Source: Actinomycetota bacterium (lineage in GTDB: Bacteria; Actinomycetota; Actinomycetes; S36-B12; UBA5976). From it: a DNA stretch of 53,531 nt. The stretch covers positions 1 to 53,531 of the forward strand of contig CANGDT010000006.1 in the NCBI GenBank assembly GCA_947452755.1. The letters are read 5' to 3'. The notes beneath the pieces are model-generated. The model did not search any database. It had not been told where the DNA came from and was given only the letters and a program-made list of their open reading frames with translations. Shown piece by piece: positions 40,032 to 49,653 of this stretch (its first letter is position 1; the number at the start of each line of letters is the position of its first letter). A program made the position numbers and the translations under genes.

Positions 40032-40460
40032 ATGGCTCGCGATTGGGACGCCGTTTTACGTGATCACGGATTTCGTATCACGCCACAACGTCAACTAGTT
40101 CTAGAAGCTGTCAATGTTCTAGGTCACGCAACACCTGAAGAGTTGCTGAACGAGGTACAAAAGACTGCTGGCGCAGTTAACTTGTCAACGATTTACCGCA
40201 CGCTTGAAGTGCTTGAGCAAGTTGGACTCGTGACACATGCTCACATCGGCCATGGCGCACCGACTTATCATTCCGTTGAAGAAGAGGCGCACATCCATTT
40301 GGTGTGTGACACCTGCCAGGCTGTGCAGTCAATCCATGCTGAGTCTGCAGAACTTTTTGTTCAGATGCTCCGTGACAAGGTCGGTTTTGAAACTGATGTC
40401 GCACACGTATCAGTGCATGGACAATGTGCAAGCTGCGTTGGTCGACAAGCGCTTCTCTAA
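40032..40460 (+). CDS. Fur family transcriptional regulator
   Basis: LRDHGFRITPQRQLVLEAV; NLSTIYRTLEVLEQVGLV; HIHLVCDTCQ; CASC. Confidence 0.92.
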   Translation: MARDWDAVLRDHGFRITPQRQLVLEAVNVLGHATPEELLNEVQKTAGAVNLSTIYRTLEVLEQVGLVTHAHIGHGAPTYHSVEEEAHIHLVCDTCQAVQSIHAESAELFVQMLRDKVGFETDVAHVSVHGQCASCVGRQALL

Positions 40461-40494
40461 ATCTAAATTTTTTTCGAATTCGCTACGCGAATCT

Positions 40495-40992
40495 TTAAGG
40501 CAGCGCGCGCGTGAATTTCACGCGATCTTCACCGGGTCCGTCATAGTCAGGAATGTAGGCAACTCCGTCAGGATTATGCGCCGAACCGTGCGACTCGAAA
40601 CCTTGAGAGTGATGAAATTTAATTGACGTCGAATTTACTGGCGACGTCACGGCATGTACTTCTGTGCAGCCGAGAGCGGCCATCTGATCAAAGAATGTGC
40701 GGTAGAGAACTGCGCCAATGTTCATCTTGCGATGGTTCGGAGGCACACCTACGAAATGAATGTAGGCAACGTGAGGAAGGGTCGCTGAGCGAAAGCCTAC
40801 GAGAAACCCAGCCAGAGTGCCGTCGTCGGCAATTGCGGCGTGTGATGTGTTTCGGAAATGTGTGAAGAACAGGCGAGGAAGCATGTCAGCCATGTGGCGA
40901 CCGCCCCACCACTCATCGAGAACCGCAATGATGGGTTCGTAATCAGACTCGGTAAGTTCGCGAACAGTGAACTGAAAACCGTTATTACTCAT
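40495..40992 (-). CDS. GNAT family N-acetyltransferase
   Basis: FTVRELTESDYEPIIAVLDEWWGGR; YIHFVGVPPNHRKMNIGAVLYRTFF. Confidence 0.85.
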   Translation of the reverse strand: MSNNGFQFTVRELTESDYEPIIAVLDEWWGGRHMADMLPRLFFTHFRNTSHAAIADDGTLAGFLVGFRSATLPHVAYIHFVGVPPNHRKMNIGAVLYRTFFDQMAALGCTEVHAVTSPVNSTSIKFHHSQGFESHGSAHNPDGVAYIPDYDGPGEDRVKFTRALP

Positions 40993-41054
40993 AGTTCTAG
41001 GCTAGCAATCGCGGTGCGGTATCCCGTAAGCAACTCATGGGCAAGAATAGAGCT

Positions 41055-42023
41055 GTGACCGCAATCCCAACAATGGATGACACCAGCATTGACTCGCCTG
41101 TGGCGTGGCACTTTGGTGATCCGTTACGCGAGCAACGCGAACTCGTTGCCGGCAATGGCCGTGTTGATTTGTCACATTATGGTGTTGTCACCGTGTCAGG
41201 TCCTGATCGTCACAGTTGGATGAATTCGCTAACCACACAGGATTTCTTGAGTCCATTTACGAGCCTTCAAGCACTGATTCTGTCACCGCATGGTCACGTG
41301 GAGCATGACCTACATGTTATTGACGATGGAAATGTCACGTGGTTAATTGTCGAACCGGGTACCTCGCAGGCATTAGCTGAGTACCTAGTGAAAATGCGTT
41401 TCATGTTGCAGGTAGAGATTGAAGATGTGTCGGCTGATTTTGCAGTTGTTGGTGCACCTGGTCACTTGGTGGGCGAACGTGTGTGGCACAGTCCTGATGC
41501 GTATCTTTCGACATTCGATTCTGATGTGTATGTGTCGAAGCGCCCCGAATCGTGGGTAGTGAGTGAACTTGTAGTGCCGCGCACAGAGTTACTTGCTACC
41601 TTGGCGCAGTCCAGTTCGGTCGGAACGTGGGCATGGGAAGCGCATCGCATCCGTGCGGGTGTTCCACGATTGAATTTCGAAACTGATCACAAAACCATTC
41701 CACACGAAGTGGGACTAATTTCTGCTGCCGTGCATTTAAACAAAGGTTGCTACCGCGGACAAGAAACAATTGCTCGCGTTTACAACTTGGGCAAACCGCC
41801 ACGTCGACTTGTGCGCCTAGAAATTGACGGTTCAACTAACGAATTGCCAGTAATCGGTATGCCCGTCATGTTGGATGAAAAAGAAATTGGTCGGTTGACC
41901 AGCATCACTCAGGATTATGAATCGGGTCCGCTCGGACTTGCAGTCATCAAGCGTTCAATCCCAGTCGACGCAGTGCTCACTGTTGGCGGAGTAGCGGCCG
42001 GACAAACACCAATCGTGCTTTAG
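41055..42023 (+). CDS. ygfZ: Folate-binding protein YgfZ/GcvT-like
   Basis: KGCYRGQETIARVYNLGKPPRRLVRL signature. Confidence 0.92.
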   Translation: MTAIPTMDDTSIDSPVAWHFGDPLREQRELVAGNGRVDLSHYGVVTVSGPDRHSWMNSLTTQDFLSPFTSLQALILSPHGHVEHDLHVIDDGNVTWLIVEPGTSQALAEYLVKMRFMLQVEIEDVSADFAVVGAPGHLVGERVWHSPDAYLSTFDSDVYVSKRPESWVVSELVVPRTELLATLAQSSSVGTWAWEAHRIRAGVPRLNFETDHKTIPHEVGLISAAVHLNKGCYRGQETIARVYNLGKPPRRLVRLEIDGSTNELPVIGMPVMLDEKEIGRLTSITQDYESGPLGLAVIKRSIPVDAVLTVGGVAAGQTPIVL

Positions 42024-42490
42024 ACCTCGACAGTGACGGTCATTGGGCCGTCGCATACCTGAGTGATACGCATGTCAGCGCCAAACTTTCCAGTCTCAAC
42101 TACAGCCCCAAGGTCACGAAGTGCACGAGCAACACCATTCACTAACGGCTCTGCTTGAGGTCCTCGAGCAGCTTGCTGCCACGTAGGTCGGCGGCCTTTG
42201 GAAGTATCGGCAAACAGTGTGAACTGACTAATCAACAAAATTGGTAAGCGCGCATCAACGGCAGCCACTTCGACTGACTCTGAATTCACCTTGAGACCCC
42301 GTGCACGAAGTGCTTCTGCCTCAAAAATTCGAAGACGCCAAATTTTGTCAGCCAACGGTGCGCACTTTGACTCATCATCATCCACACTGACGCCGACAAG
42401 CACCATCAAACCTGGACCTTCGAAGCTGCCGATAACTTTCCCTTCGACCTCAACACTGGCCCCATCAACTCGCTGAATCACTGCACGCAT
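42020..42490 (-). CDS. dtd: D-aminoacyl-tRNA deacylase
   Basis: MRAVIQRVDGASVEVEGKVIGSFEGPGLMVLVGV; LLISQFTLFADTSKGRRPTW. Confidence 0.95.
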   Translation of the reverse strand: MRAVIQRVDGASVEVEGKVIGSFEGPGLMVLVGVSVDDDESKCAPLADKIWRLRIFEAEALRARGLKVNSESVEVAAVDARLPILLISQFTLFADTSKGRRPTWQQAARGPQAEPLVNGVARALRDLGAVVETGKFGADMRITQVCDGPMTVTVEV

Positions 42491-42561
42491 GTTCCTATTG
42501 TTCATCATCCGTTAGGCAACGCGCATGTGACACCACGGTTCCACCGTGGGACGATAGTCCC

Positions 42562-43512
42562 ATGTCAGTTCCAGTCGCCAATGTTGTTCGCAGTGGTTTT
42601 GTTGAGGGTATTCACTACGGCAGCGCAGTGGTAACAGATGTCGATGGTTCCGTACTGTGGTCCATCGGTGATGTGGAATCTCAAATGTTTCCGCGATCAT
42701 CAAATAAATTGATGCAAGGTCTGGCCATGGTGCGAGCAGGTCTGCCATTGAAAGATGAGTTGCTGGCGCTTGCTTGTGCATCGCACAGTGGTGAATCGTT
42801 TCACTTGGAGGGTGTACGCGCAATCCTGAACGCCGCAAACATGGACGTTGACAGACTGCAATGTCCGATGGATTACCCACTTGATGATGTTGAGCGAGAC
42901 ACCGCATTGGCCGCCGGCATCGATAAACAGCGCATTTTTATGAACTGCAGCGGAAAGCATTCAGCGATGCTTTTTACGTGCGTTCTCAATGGGTGGGACA
43001 CCGCGACCTACCTCGACGAAAGCCATCCGCTTCAGGTTGCGATCAGAAATGTCATCGAAGAAACAACCGGTGAACAAGTTGAGCATGTGGGAACTGACGG
43101 CTGTGGTGCACCACTGATGTCGACTTCGTTGATTGGACTTGCTCGCGTGTTTGGCACATTCGCCGGCCCACATGCAGATGCTGAACAAAAAACCATTGCG
43201 GATGCCATCCGTTCAAACCCTGAATACTTAGGCGGCACCCGTCGCGATGTCACCTCATTAATGAAGGGCGTTTCCGGTTTGTTGGCGAAAGATGGTGCTG
43301 AAGGCGTTTACGGAATCGGCCTTAGCGATGGGCGAGCATTAGCGCTCAAAATTGATGACGGTGCGGATCGTGCGCGCATCGTGGTGGCCGCAGAAATCTT
43401 GAACAAAGTTTTGCGAATTGATGCGCCAGCAATTCATGAACTATTAGATGGACAAATTTTGCTCGGCGCTGGTCAACCTGTTGGAAAGATTGTGCCAGCG
43501 TTCGTTCGGTAA
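42562..43512 (+). CDS. Asparaginase II family protein
   Basis: GSAVVTDVDGSVLWSIGDVESQMFPRSSNKLMQGLAMVRAGL; CSGKHSAMLFTCVLNGWDTATYLDESHPLQ. Confidence 0.88.
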   Translation: MSVPVANVVRSGFVEGIHYGSAVVTDVDGSVLWSIGDVESQMFPRSSNKLMQGLAMVRAGLPLKDELLALACASHSGESFHLEGVRAILNAANMDVDRLQCPMDYPLDDVERDTALAAGIDKQRIFMNCSGKHSAMLFTCVLNGWDTATYLDESHPLQVAIRNVIEETTGEQVEHVGTDGCGAPLMSTSLIGLARVFGTFAGPHADAEQKTIADAIRSNPEYLGGTRRDVTSLMKGVSGLLAKDGAEGVYGIGLSDGRALALKIDDGADRARIVVAAEILNKVLRIDAPAIHELLDGQILLGAGQPVGKIVPAFVR

Positions 43513-43520
43513 CTGAAAAG

Positions 43521-44726
43521 TTACGCGTCACCCATTAGTTCTTTACGCAACTTCATCAACGTTGACGTTAAACCAATTCCCACAACACCAACGAGTTTGC
43601 CCCCGCGGTAGTAACCCATTACGAGTTCGCCGCCAATTGAACCCTCGATGATTGCAATTTCGTCAGCAAGGGCCGGCATGCCGAAACCTTGAATCTTGAG
43701 GTCGTACTGATCTGACCAGAACGACGGCATCGGCGTGAACGGCTGTGCAACCAGTTCGTCATAGCCTTCACCACTGAGGTAAGCATTGAGAACTGGCCCA
43801 ACTCGCTTGCCAGTTTCAGTAGGAATGTTCCAATGTTCAATTCGACGTGCAACGTCATCAAAAAGTGGATTGGCGAATCGAGCCAAGTCGCCAACAACAT
43901 GAACGCCATCAACAGAGTTACCGTCAACGGTGACCGCGCGCAAAGCCCGGTCTGCCAACACGCCATTACTCAAATCAAGGTTTGTGTTGTTCAGCCATTC
44001 GGTATTGCAATGTGAGCTGATTGCCTCAACTAATACGTCAGCTGGGAGCAGTTCGCCGTCATCAAGCAAAACGCCTGTGAGTGCGCCGTCACCTTCAAGG
44101 TCGGCAATGCCACGACGCAGGCGGAACTGCACGCCATGAGTTTCGTGCCGAGCCTGAAGATCGGCTGCAAAAGTAGGTCCCAGTGGCCGAACCATTGGAT
44201 ATTCATCAATGGCAACGGCCGTGACTTCGCAACCTAACCCGCGTGCAGTCGCCGCTACTTCGCATCCGATAAATCCAGCACCGGCAACGACAACTCGAGC
44301 ACCTGGAACAAGAGCTGCACGCAAGCCAATTGCATCATCCAAACTGCGCACGGTGTGCCGACCTGTGACGTTTCCGTTTGGCACATCCAGTCGACGCGGT
44401 CGTAAACCTGAAGCAATCACAAGTCCGTCGTAGCTAAACGTTTCACCATCATCAGTGGTTACTGTTTTGGCATCAAGATTGGCATCAACAACCGGTGAAC
44501 CAAACTTCCACACAACATCCGCAGTTTGTTGACGCTGTTTAAACGCCACGGCTTCGTGTGTCACTTCTTTCGCCAACACTTCTTTTGACAACGGAGGACG
44601 GTTATAAGGAGCGTGTGATTCATCGCCGATAACAGCGATGTTGTCGGTAAAGCCAGCATTGCGCAGGGCTTCAGCGGTACGCAGCCCACCCATGGATGCG
44701 CCGACAATGACTACTGACTTGGACAT
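43521..44726 (-). CDS. FAD-dependent ferredoxin reductase
   Basis: SVVIVGASMGGLRTAEALRNAGF; YNRPPLSKEVL; VVVAGAGFIGCEVAATARGLG; HVVGDLARF. Confidence 0.92.
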   Translation of the reverse strand: MSKSVVIVGASMGGLRTAEALRNAGFTDNIAVIGDESHAPYNRPPLSKEVLAKEVTHEAVAFKQRQQTADVVWKFGSPVVDANLDAKTVTTDDGETFSYDGLVIASGLRPRRLDVPNGNVTGRHTVRSLDDAIGLRAALVPGARVVVAGAGFIGCEVAATARGLGCEVTAVAIDEYPMVRPLGPTFAADLQARHETHGVQFRLRRGIADLEGDGALTGVLLDDGELLPADVLVEAISSHCNTEWLNNTNLDLSNGVLADRALRAVTVDGNSVDGVHVVGDLARFANPLFDDVARRIEHWNIPTETGKRVGPVLNAYLSGEGYDELVAQPFTPMPSFWSDQYDLKIQGFGMPALADEIAIIEGSIGGELVMGYYRGGKLVGVVGIGLTSTLMKLRKELMGDA

Positions 44727-44762
44727 GCGAACTCCCTAAACGACGGATGACTGCTGGGGAAA

Positions 44763-44954
44763 TTAATCTTGCAGGACGATAGCTTGCATTGGGCACACGT
44801 CAATTGCACTTTCGATATCAGTGCGACGGCTGTCATCGGCAGTGGCAACGTATTCCAACTTGTCGTCATCGTTGAGCTTGAAGATGTCTGGCGCTTCAAA
44901 AACACACTGACCGTAATGCTGGCACTTTTCCATATCGACGTAGATTTTGAGCAT
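44763..44954 (-). CDS. Small 3Fe-4S-type ferredoxin (P450-associated type)
   Basis: MLKIYVDMEKCQHYGQCVFEAPDIFKLNDDDKLEYVATADDSRRTDIESAIDVCPMQAIVLQD. Confidence 0.9.
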   Translation of the reverse strand: MLKIYVDMEKCQHYGQCVFEAPDIFKLNDDDKLEYVATADDSRRTDIESAIDVCPMQAIVLQD

Positions 44955-45832
44955 TAGTTCTTCTCCTCAACAGTTGATGGGTACAGGTCTTTCGATGGTG
45001 TGCGAATTCCGCGGAACTCCCAGTCGCCACCCATTGCGGTGGATACAACTTCTTCGCTTTCGGTCGGCTGTGCGCCAACGTCTGTGCGGATTGCCGTAGG
45101 TCCAGTGACGATTGTGTTTGTTAACTTGCCGAGTCCTTCGACTTCAACTTCAACAACGTCGCCTGGTTGAACTGGTCGTGAGTTTGCTGGTGTTCCACTG
45201 AACAAAATGTCGCCAGGAACCAATGTGATGGTGCGCGCAATATCGGCGACCAAGTAATTCATGTCCCACTCCATGTTGCTGGTGTTGTCGTCTTGTTTCA
45301 CTTCACCATTAACGAGTGTGCGAATTTGTTTGCCACGGAAATCCCAGTCTGTGATCAGGCCCGGGCCGACAGGTGCGAGTGTGTCGCTGCCTTTGACGCG
45401 CAACATTGATCCTGCATCGGTATCGCGGAAATCGTGTAGACCGTAATCATTTCCGATTGTGTAGCCCGCGATGTAGTCGCCAGCTTCATCTGGGCTGATG
45501 TTGCGACAGATGCGACCGATAACGATGACAATCTCACCTTCGTAGTTCAGCCACTTGCATCCCTGTGGGCGCACGATGTTTCCGTTGTGGCTGTTCAGTG
45601 CTGTGATTGGCTTGTGAAAGTACGTTGGCGCAGCAGGAAGTTTTGTCATGAACTCCTTGGTGCGGCTGTCGTAGTTCAAATGCACAGCAATGATTTTGGT
45701 TGGCTCTGAAGGAGGCAAGTGAATCGCATCTGCGATTGCAACTTCACGACCATCAGGAGCCACCAAGGTGTCACCGTGACGAATTGTCTGGACGGCATAA
45801 CCATCCAACAGAATGCGGCGATACTCAGCCAC
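44954..45832 (-). CDS. Fumarylacetoacetate hydrolase family protein
   Basis: HKPITALNSHNGNIVRPQGCKWLNYEGEIVIVIG; GYTIGNDYG; PGDILFSGTPANSRPVQPGDVVEVEVEGLG; GTG start with GGAGG RBS. Confidence 0.88.
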   Translation of the reverse strand: MAEYRRILLDGYAVQTIRHGDTLVAPDGREVAIADAIHLPPSEPTKIIAVHLNYDSRTKEFMTKLPAAPTYFHKPITALNSHNGNIVRPQGCKWLNYEGEIVIVIGRICRNISPDEAGDYIAGYTIGNDYGLHDFRDTDAGSMLRVKGSDTLAPVGPGLITDWDFRGKQIRTLVNGEVKQDDNTSNMEWDMNYLVADIARTITLVPGDILFSGTPANSRPVQPGDVVEVEVEGLGKLTNTIVTGPTAIRTDVGAQPTESEEVVSTAMGGDWEFRGIRTPSKDLYPSTVEEKN

Positions 45833-46733
45833 GCGATACCTCCGGGTGTTTGACGGCTGGGAAGCCGCCTTCTGGGGCATCGAACCATAGGTGAACTTGG
45901 CCCGTGCCGATTGAGTTTTCGTAGTCGCCGTATTGACGACCCTTTGCAGTGTTGTCACCTTCGCCAGTTGCGCCGTGCATCATCATGGCGTGACCGTATC
46001 GAGCTTCTGGCTTGAACTTATGGAAAGCCGGCATGGTGTCCAAGACTTTGGCGTGATCACCGTTCTTGTACCACTCGATGCGCTCTTCGTCTGCTGCGCG
46101 AGCTTCAGGAGTAAAGATGCTCGTGAGGTCTGCGGATTCGTGTTTGCGCAATTCGCGAAGTGGCCAGAACGTGTGTGACAGCGCACCTGAGGCAATCAAC
46201 AGAACTTTGCGGTCCGAGTTTGCAACTGCTTCGCCAACAGCACGACCTAAACGTAAGTTGTCTTCGTCATCACCTGTTTGGCACATGCCAATGCTGATCC
46301 AGTTCTTGTCTAGGCCCTTGCCAAGGAATGACCATAAATTCAATGTTGCGTAGAACGTTGGCAAGTGTGGATTGTCGATTGGCGTGATCCAGGTGCCGTG
46401 CTTTTCCCCAAGGTCAGCAATTTGCTTAGCTAGTTCGGGATCACCTTTCCAGTCGTACGGCACCGACGACATGCCGCGAGGTAGTTCTTCACTGGTGTAG
46501 AAACCAGTGCGGTGATCGTGTGAGGTGACGACGTATTCAACAGTGGTTGCCCAATGTGAATCGAAGACGATGACTGTGTCGTAGTCAGCGGTTTCAAAAA
46601 CGTCTTTGCGCAACTGTGTGAGCGCAGGACCGAGTGTGAAATCTTTGCCGTTGTTTAATTCACGACGAATATCTTCCGGCAACATGATTGTCGGTACGTG
46701 AGCAAGGATTCCTGCTCCAACAATTTCTCCCAT
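45825..46733 (-). CDS. hpaD: LigB-type extradiol ring-cleavage dioxygenase, HpaD-like
   Basis: HVPTIMLP; VIVFDSHW; FYTSEELPRGM; LIASGALSH; SIGTGQVHLWFD, resembling 3,4-dihydroxyphenylacetate 2,3-dioxygenase. Confidence 0.82.
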   Translation of the reverse strand: MGEIVGAGILAHVPTIMLPEDIRRELNNGKDFTLGPALTQLRKDVFETADYDTVIVFDSHWATTVEYVVTSHDHRTGFYTSEELPRGMSSVPYDWKGDPELAKQIADLGEKHGTWITPIDNPHLPTFYATLNLWSFLGKGLDKNWISIGMCQTGDDEDNLRLGRAVGEAVANSDRKVLLIASGALSHTFWPLRELRKHESADLTSIFTPEARAADEERIEWYKNGDHAKVLDTMPAFHKFKPEARYGHAMMMHGATGEGDNTAKGRQYGDYENSIGTGQVHLWFDAPEGGFPAVKHPEVSRG

Positions 46734-46735
46734 GA

Positions 46736-48199
46736 TTATTCCTTCCATCCATTCGGCGCAAAGACGGTGTTCTTTACGTCGGCGTAAAAATCAAATGACC
46801 AGATGCCACCTTCGCGACCAATTCCGGATTTCTTCGAGCCACCAAATGGTGCACCGAGATCGCGGACGAAGAAGCAGTTCACCCAGACTGTGCCGGCAAC
46901 GAGATGTTCGGTGATTGCTTCGGCGCGAGCCTTGTCGCCGCAAATCAACACTGCAGCCAAGCCGAATTCGGTGTCGTTTGCCATCTGGATTGCTTGCTCG
47001 TCAGTATCGAATTGCTGCATAACCAAAACGGGTCCGAATACTTCCTGGGTCGCAATTTCGCTACCAGGCGTGGGGTTATCGATCAGCGTGGGCTTGAAGA
47101 AATTGCCACCAAGGTCAGCGTTGGGGCCGCCGCCCATCACAATGTTTTGCCCTTCACTAGCAGCGCGGTCAACGAATCCTTTGACGCGAGCGAAATGATC
47201 AGGATGCACCTGTGGCCCAATGTCAGTTTCTAGGTCGCGCGGATCACCTTGCTTGATCTGTTGTGCCTTTTCGATGAATGCAGCCTTGAAAGCATCGGCG
47301 ATTCCACGTTGTACAAGTATGCGCGTGCCCGACAAGCACACTTGGCCGGCATTGTCGTATTGCTCGACGGCAACTGTGACGGCGATGTCCAGGTCGGCAT
47401 CGTCGGTGATGATGAGCGGGCTTTTGCCACCAAGTTCAAATGAACATGGAACCAAGTTGTCAGCCGCAGCCCTAGCCACCAACTTTGCAGTCGGAACTGA
47501 GCCAGTAAATGAAATACGCGACAGGTCAGGATGTGACGTGAGTGCAGCACCTGCTTCTTCGCCGTAACCTTGCACAACGTTGAACACACCGGGTGGCATT
47601 CCAGCTTCGACTGTGATGTCGGCCAAGAGTGATGCAGTCAGCGGCGTCCACTCGGGTGGTTTTGCAACGACTGTGTCACCAGCTGCAAGGGCAGGGCCGA
47701 TTCGCCAAGTTGCCAACATCAATGGCGCATTCCACGGGGTGATGACACCGACCACACCGGTTGGATCCCACGTGACGTGATTGCGATGTCCGCGCGTATC
47801 AAAATCTGGATAGGACAGTTGATTCATCGCATAGTCGGCAAAGAAACGGAAGTTCATTGCAACACGCGGCATCACACCACGACGGTGTGATCGCAATAGT
47901 GAACCGTTGTCAGTTGTTTCCACAATGGAAAGTTCTTCGATGCGCTCTTCTACAAGGTCAGCAACGCGATGCAAAATTACGCCGCGTTCTTGTGGTGTCA
48001 TTTTGGACCAGATTGGGAACGCAGCTTTTGCCGCAGCCATGGCCATGTCGACTTCACGTTTGCCACCACGATGAATGTCGGCAAGGAATGCTCCGTCGAT
48101 TGGGGAGTGATCTGGGAAGGTTTCGGCGGATTCGACACGTTCTCCACCAATGAAATGGCGGGTGTCGACCTCAACGCCAGCAACAATTGCCTTGGTCAT
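46736..48199 (-). CDS. hpaE: Aldehyde dehydrogenase, HpaE-like
   Basis: FELGGKSPLIITDDADLD; NAGQVCLSGTRILVQ; RDLGAPFGGSKKSGIGREGGIWSFDFYADVKN. Confidence 0.82.
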   Translation of the reverse strand: MTKAIVAGVEVDTRHFIGGERVESAETFPDHSPIDGAFLADIHRGGKREVDMAMAAAKAAFPIWSKMTPQERGVILHRVADLVEERIEELSIVETTDNGSLLRSHRRGVMPRVAMNFRFFADYAMNQLSYPDFDTRGHRNHVTWDPTGVVGVITPWNAPLMLATWRIGPALAAGDTVVAKPPEWTPLTASLLADITVEAGMPPGVFNVVQGYGEEAGAALTSHPDLSRISFTGSVPTAKLVARAAADNLVPCSFELGGKSPLIITDDADLDIAVTVAVEQYDNAGQVCLSGTRILVQRGIADAFKAAFIEKAQQIKQGDPRDLETDIGPQVHPDHFARVKGFVDRAASEGQNIVMGGGPNADLGGNFFKPTLIDNPTPGSEIATQEVFGPVLVMQQFDTDEQAIQMANDTEFGLAAVLICGDKARAEAITEHLVAGTVWVNCFFVRDLGAPFGGSKKSGIGREGGIWSFDFYADVKNTVFAPNGWKE

Positions 48200-48212
48200 G
48201 TGTTCCCCTGAA

Positions 48213-48234
48213 TATCGTTCGGATACTAACGAAA
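48213..48234. promoter_or_regulatory. Island operator O1 (hpaE-like / puuD-like divergent region)
   Basis: TATCGTT-CGGATACT-AACGAAA. Confidence 0.65.
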
Positions 48235-48297
48235 TACGATACGTTACATACGGTAATTTGGGAACCAGATTTCCGATATTTCTTTAGGCAGGTATCC

Positions 48298-48978
48298 GTG
48301 ACTCAGCGCCCTCGAATCGCCCTTTTGGGTCGTTTTACCAACTCGGCCTCAGCCTTGCGCTACGCAGGCGTGGTCAGTTCCCGTGCGCTGCTTGAAGGTC
48401 TGTGGAATGCCGGAGCCGATCCGGTGACGTTGCTACCCGCTTTGGATAGCAACTGGGCGGAACGGCTTCTGGGTTTTGATGGAGTTTTATTGGCCGGAGG
48501 TGGGGACATCAATCCAGCTCGTTACGGTCAGGAACCTGACGAATCGGTTTATGACGTCGATGACCTCCAGGACCAGGCTGATTTCGAGTTGACGGAATAC
48601 GTTCTCGGACAAGGCATCCCGACGTTAGCGGTGTGCCGAGGTATGCACGTGGTCAATGTTGTGCGTGGAGGAACATTGATTCAAGATATGCCCGTCAACC
48701 ATCGCAACCATGTGCATCAGGTGAAAGTCACGAATCACGAGGCTTTCGGTTTCAGTGATGAAGTCATTACCGCGTCGTGTTATCACCACCAGGCAATTGA
48801 TCAATTGGGGTCAGGTCTGACGATCGAGGGTCGTGCGGAAGATGGCACGGTTGAAGCGATGTCGATTGCGGCCAATGGTTGGGCATATGGGGTTCAGTTT
48901 CATCCTGAAGACACGGCAGCTAGTGATGTAAACCAAAGTGGCCTGCTTGCGGAACTTGTGAAGCAAGCAAGTAAATAA
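48298..48978 (+). CDS. Gamma-glutamyl-GABA hydrolase-like class-I amidotransferase (PuuD-like)
   Basis: GGDINPARYGQEP; PTLAVCRGMHVVNVVRGGTLIQDMP; YGVQFHPEDTA. Confidence 0.88.
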   Translation: MTQRPRIALLGRFTNSASALRYAGVVSSRALLEGLWNAGADPVTLLPALDSNWAERLLGFDGVLLAGGGDINPARYGQEPDESVYDVDDLQDQADFELTEYVLGQGIPTLAVCRGMHVVNVVRGGTLIQDMPVNHRNHVHQVKVTNHEAFGFSDEVITASCYHHQAIDQLGSGLTIEGRAEDGTVEAMSIAANGWAYGVQFHPEDTAASDVNQSGLLAELVKQASK

Positions 48979-49016
48979 CGGTTGCGGAACTTGTGAAGCA
49001 AGCAGGTAGTTAACGT
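48947..49016. repeat. 35-bp tandem duplication spanning the puuD-like stop codon, 2 copies
   Basis: TTGCGGAACTTGTGAAGCAAGCAAGTAAATAACGG / TTGCGGAACTTGTGAAGCAAGCAGGTAGTTAACGT (31/35). Confidence 0.95.
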
Positions 49017-49517
49017 TTAGCGGTCCGCTTCGACTGTTTTGGTCACAGCGCGCAGCATTTCTGCGAGCGGGCCAAGGTCTTTCCGGTCAAGGTCGGCGAT
49101 GGCGAGGCGTTCGCCTTTATTGAATTCGGGGAACAGGGTGTGCATCATTTTGCGTCCCTTTGCGGTGAGGCGAACCAGTACGAGTCGACCGTCTTCGGTG
49201 CTGCGCTTGCGGGTTACTAGACCGCGGCCTTCGAGTGTTTGTAGGACTCCGGTGAGTGTGGCTTTTGAGAATCCGCCTTCTTCGGCGATTGTGCGGGTTT
49301 CGACGGGTTCCCAGATCCAGACGACCCATAGCACTACAAAAGCGGTCCAGGACAAATCATTTTCGGCTAGAACTGTTCGTTCAAGGTAGTTGCGCACTGC
49401 GTTGGCGGCCCGGAACAGGTTTGAGGTGACTGCCATTGCTTCGAAGTCGATTTTGAGGTCACCGAGACGCTCCTGAACTTGGCGTTCAGTTTCATCGAGC
49501 GTGTGTTGACCAGCCAT
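49017..49517 (-). CDS. MarR family transcriptional regulator
   Basis: TIAEEGGFSKATLTGVLQTLEGRGLVTRKRSTEDGRLVLVRLTAKGR; start could alternatively be 49544. Confidence 0.9.
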   Translation of the reverse strand: MAGQHTLDETERQVQERLGDLKIDFEAMAVTSNLFRAANAVRNYLERTVLAENDLSWTAFVVLWVVWIWEPVETRTIAEEGGFSKATLTGVLQTLEGRGLVTRKRSTEDGRLVLVRLTAKGRKMMHTLFPEFNKGERLAIADLDRKDLGPLAEMLRAVTKTVEADR

Positions 49518-49603
49518 TTGAACCTCAATCTTCGGGTATTTCAAATAATCCTAGTCCGCTTGGCGAAAATGCCCCCAAGAAAATTGGAAATGAGGTAACT
49601 TCT

Positions 49604-49625
49604 TATTGTTCGTATCCGAACGATT
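49604..49625. promoter_or_regulatory. Island operator O2 (marR / P450 divergent region)
   Basis: TATTGTT-CGTATCCG-AACGATT. Confidence 0.65.
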
Positions 49626-49653
49626 ATTCGATCGTCACGTGTGAGGTAGGGCA

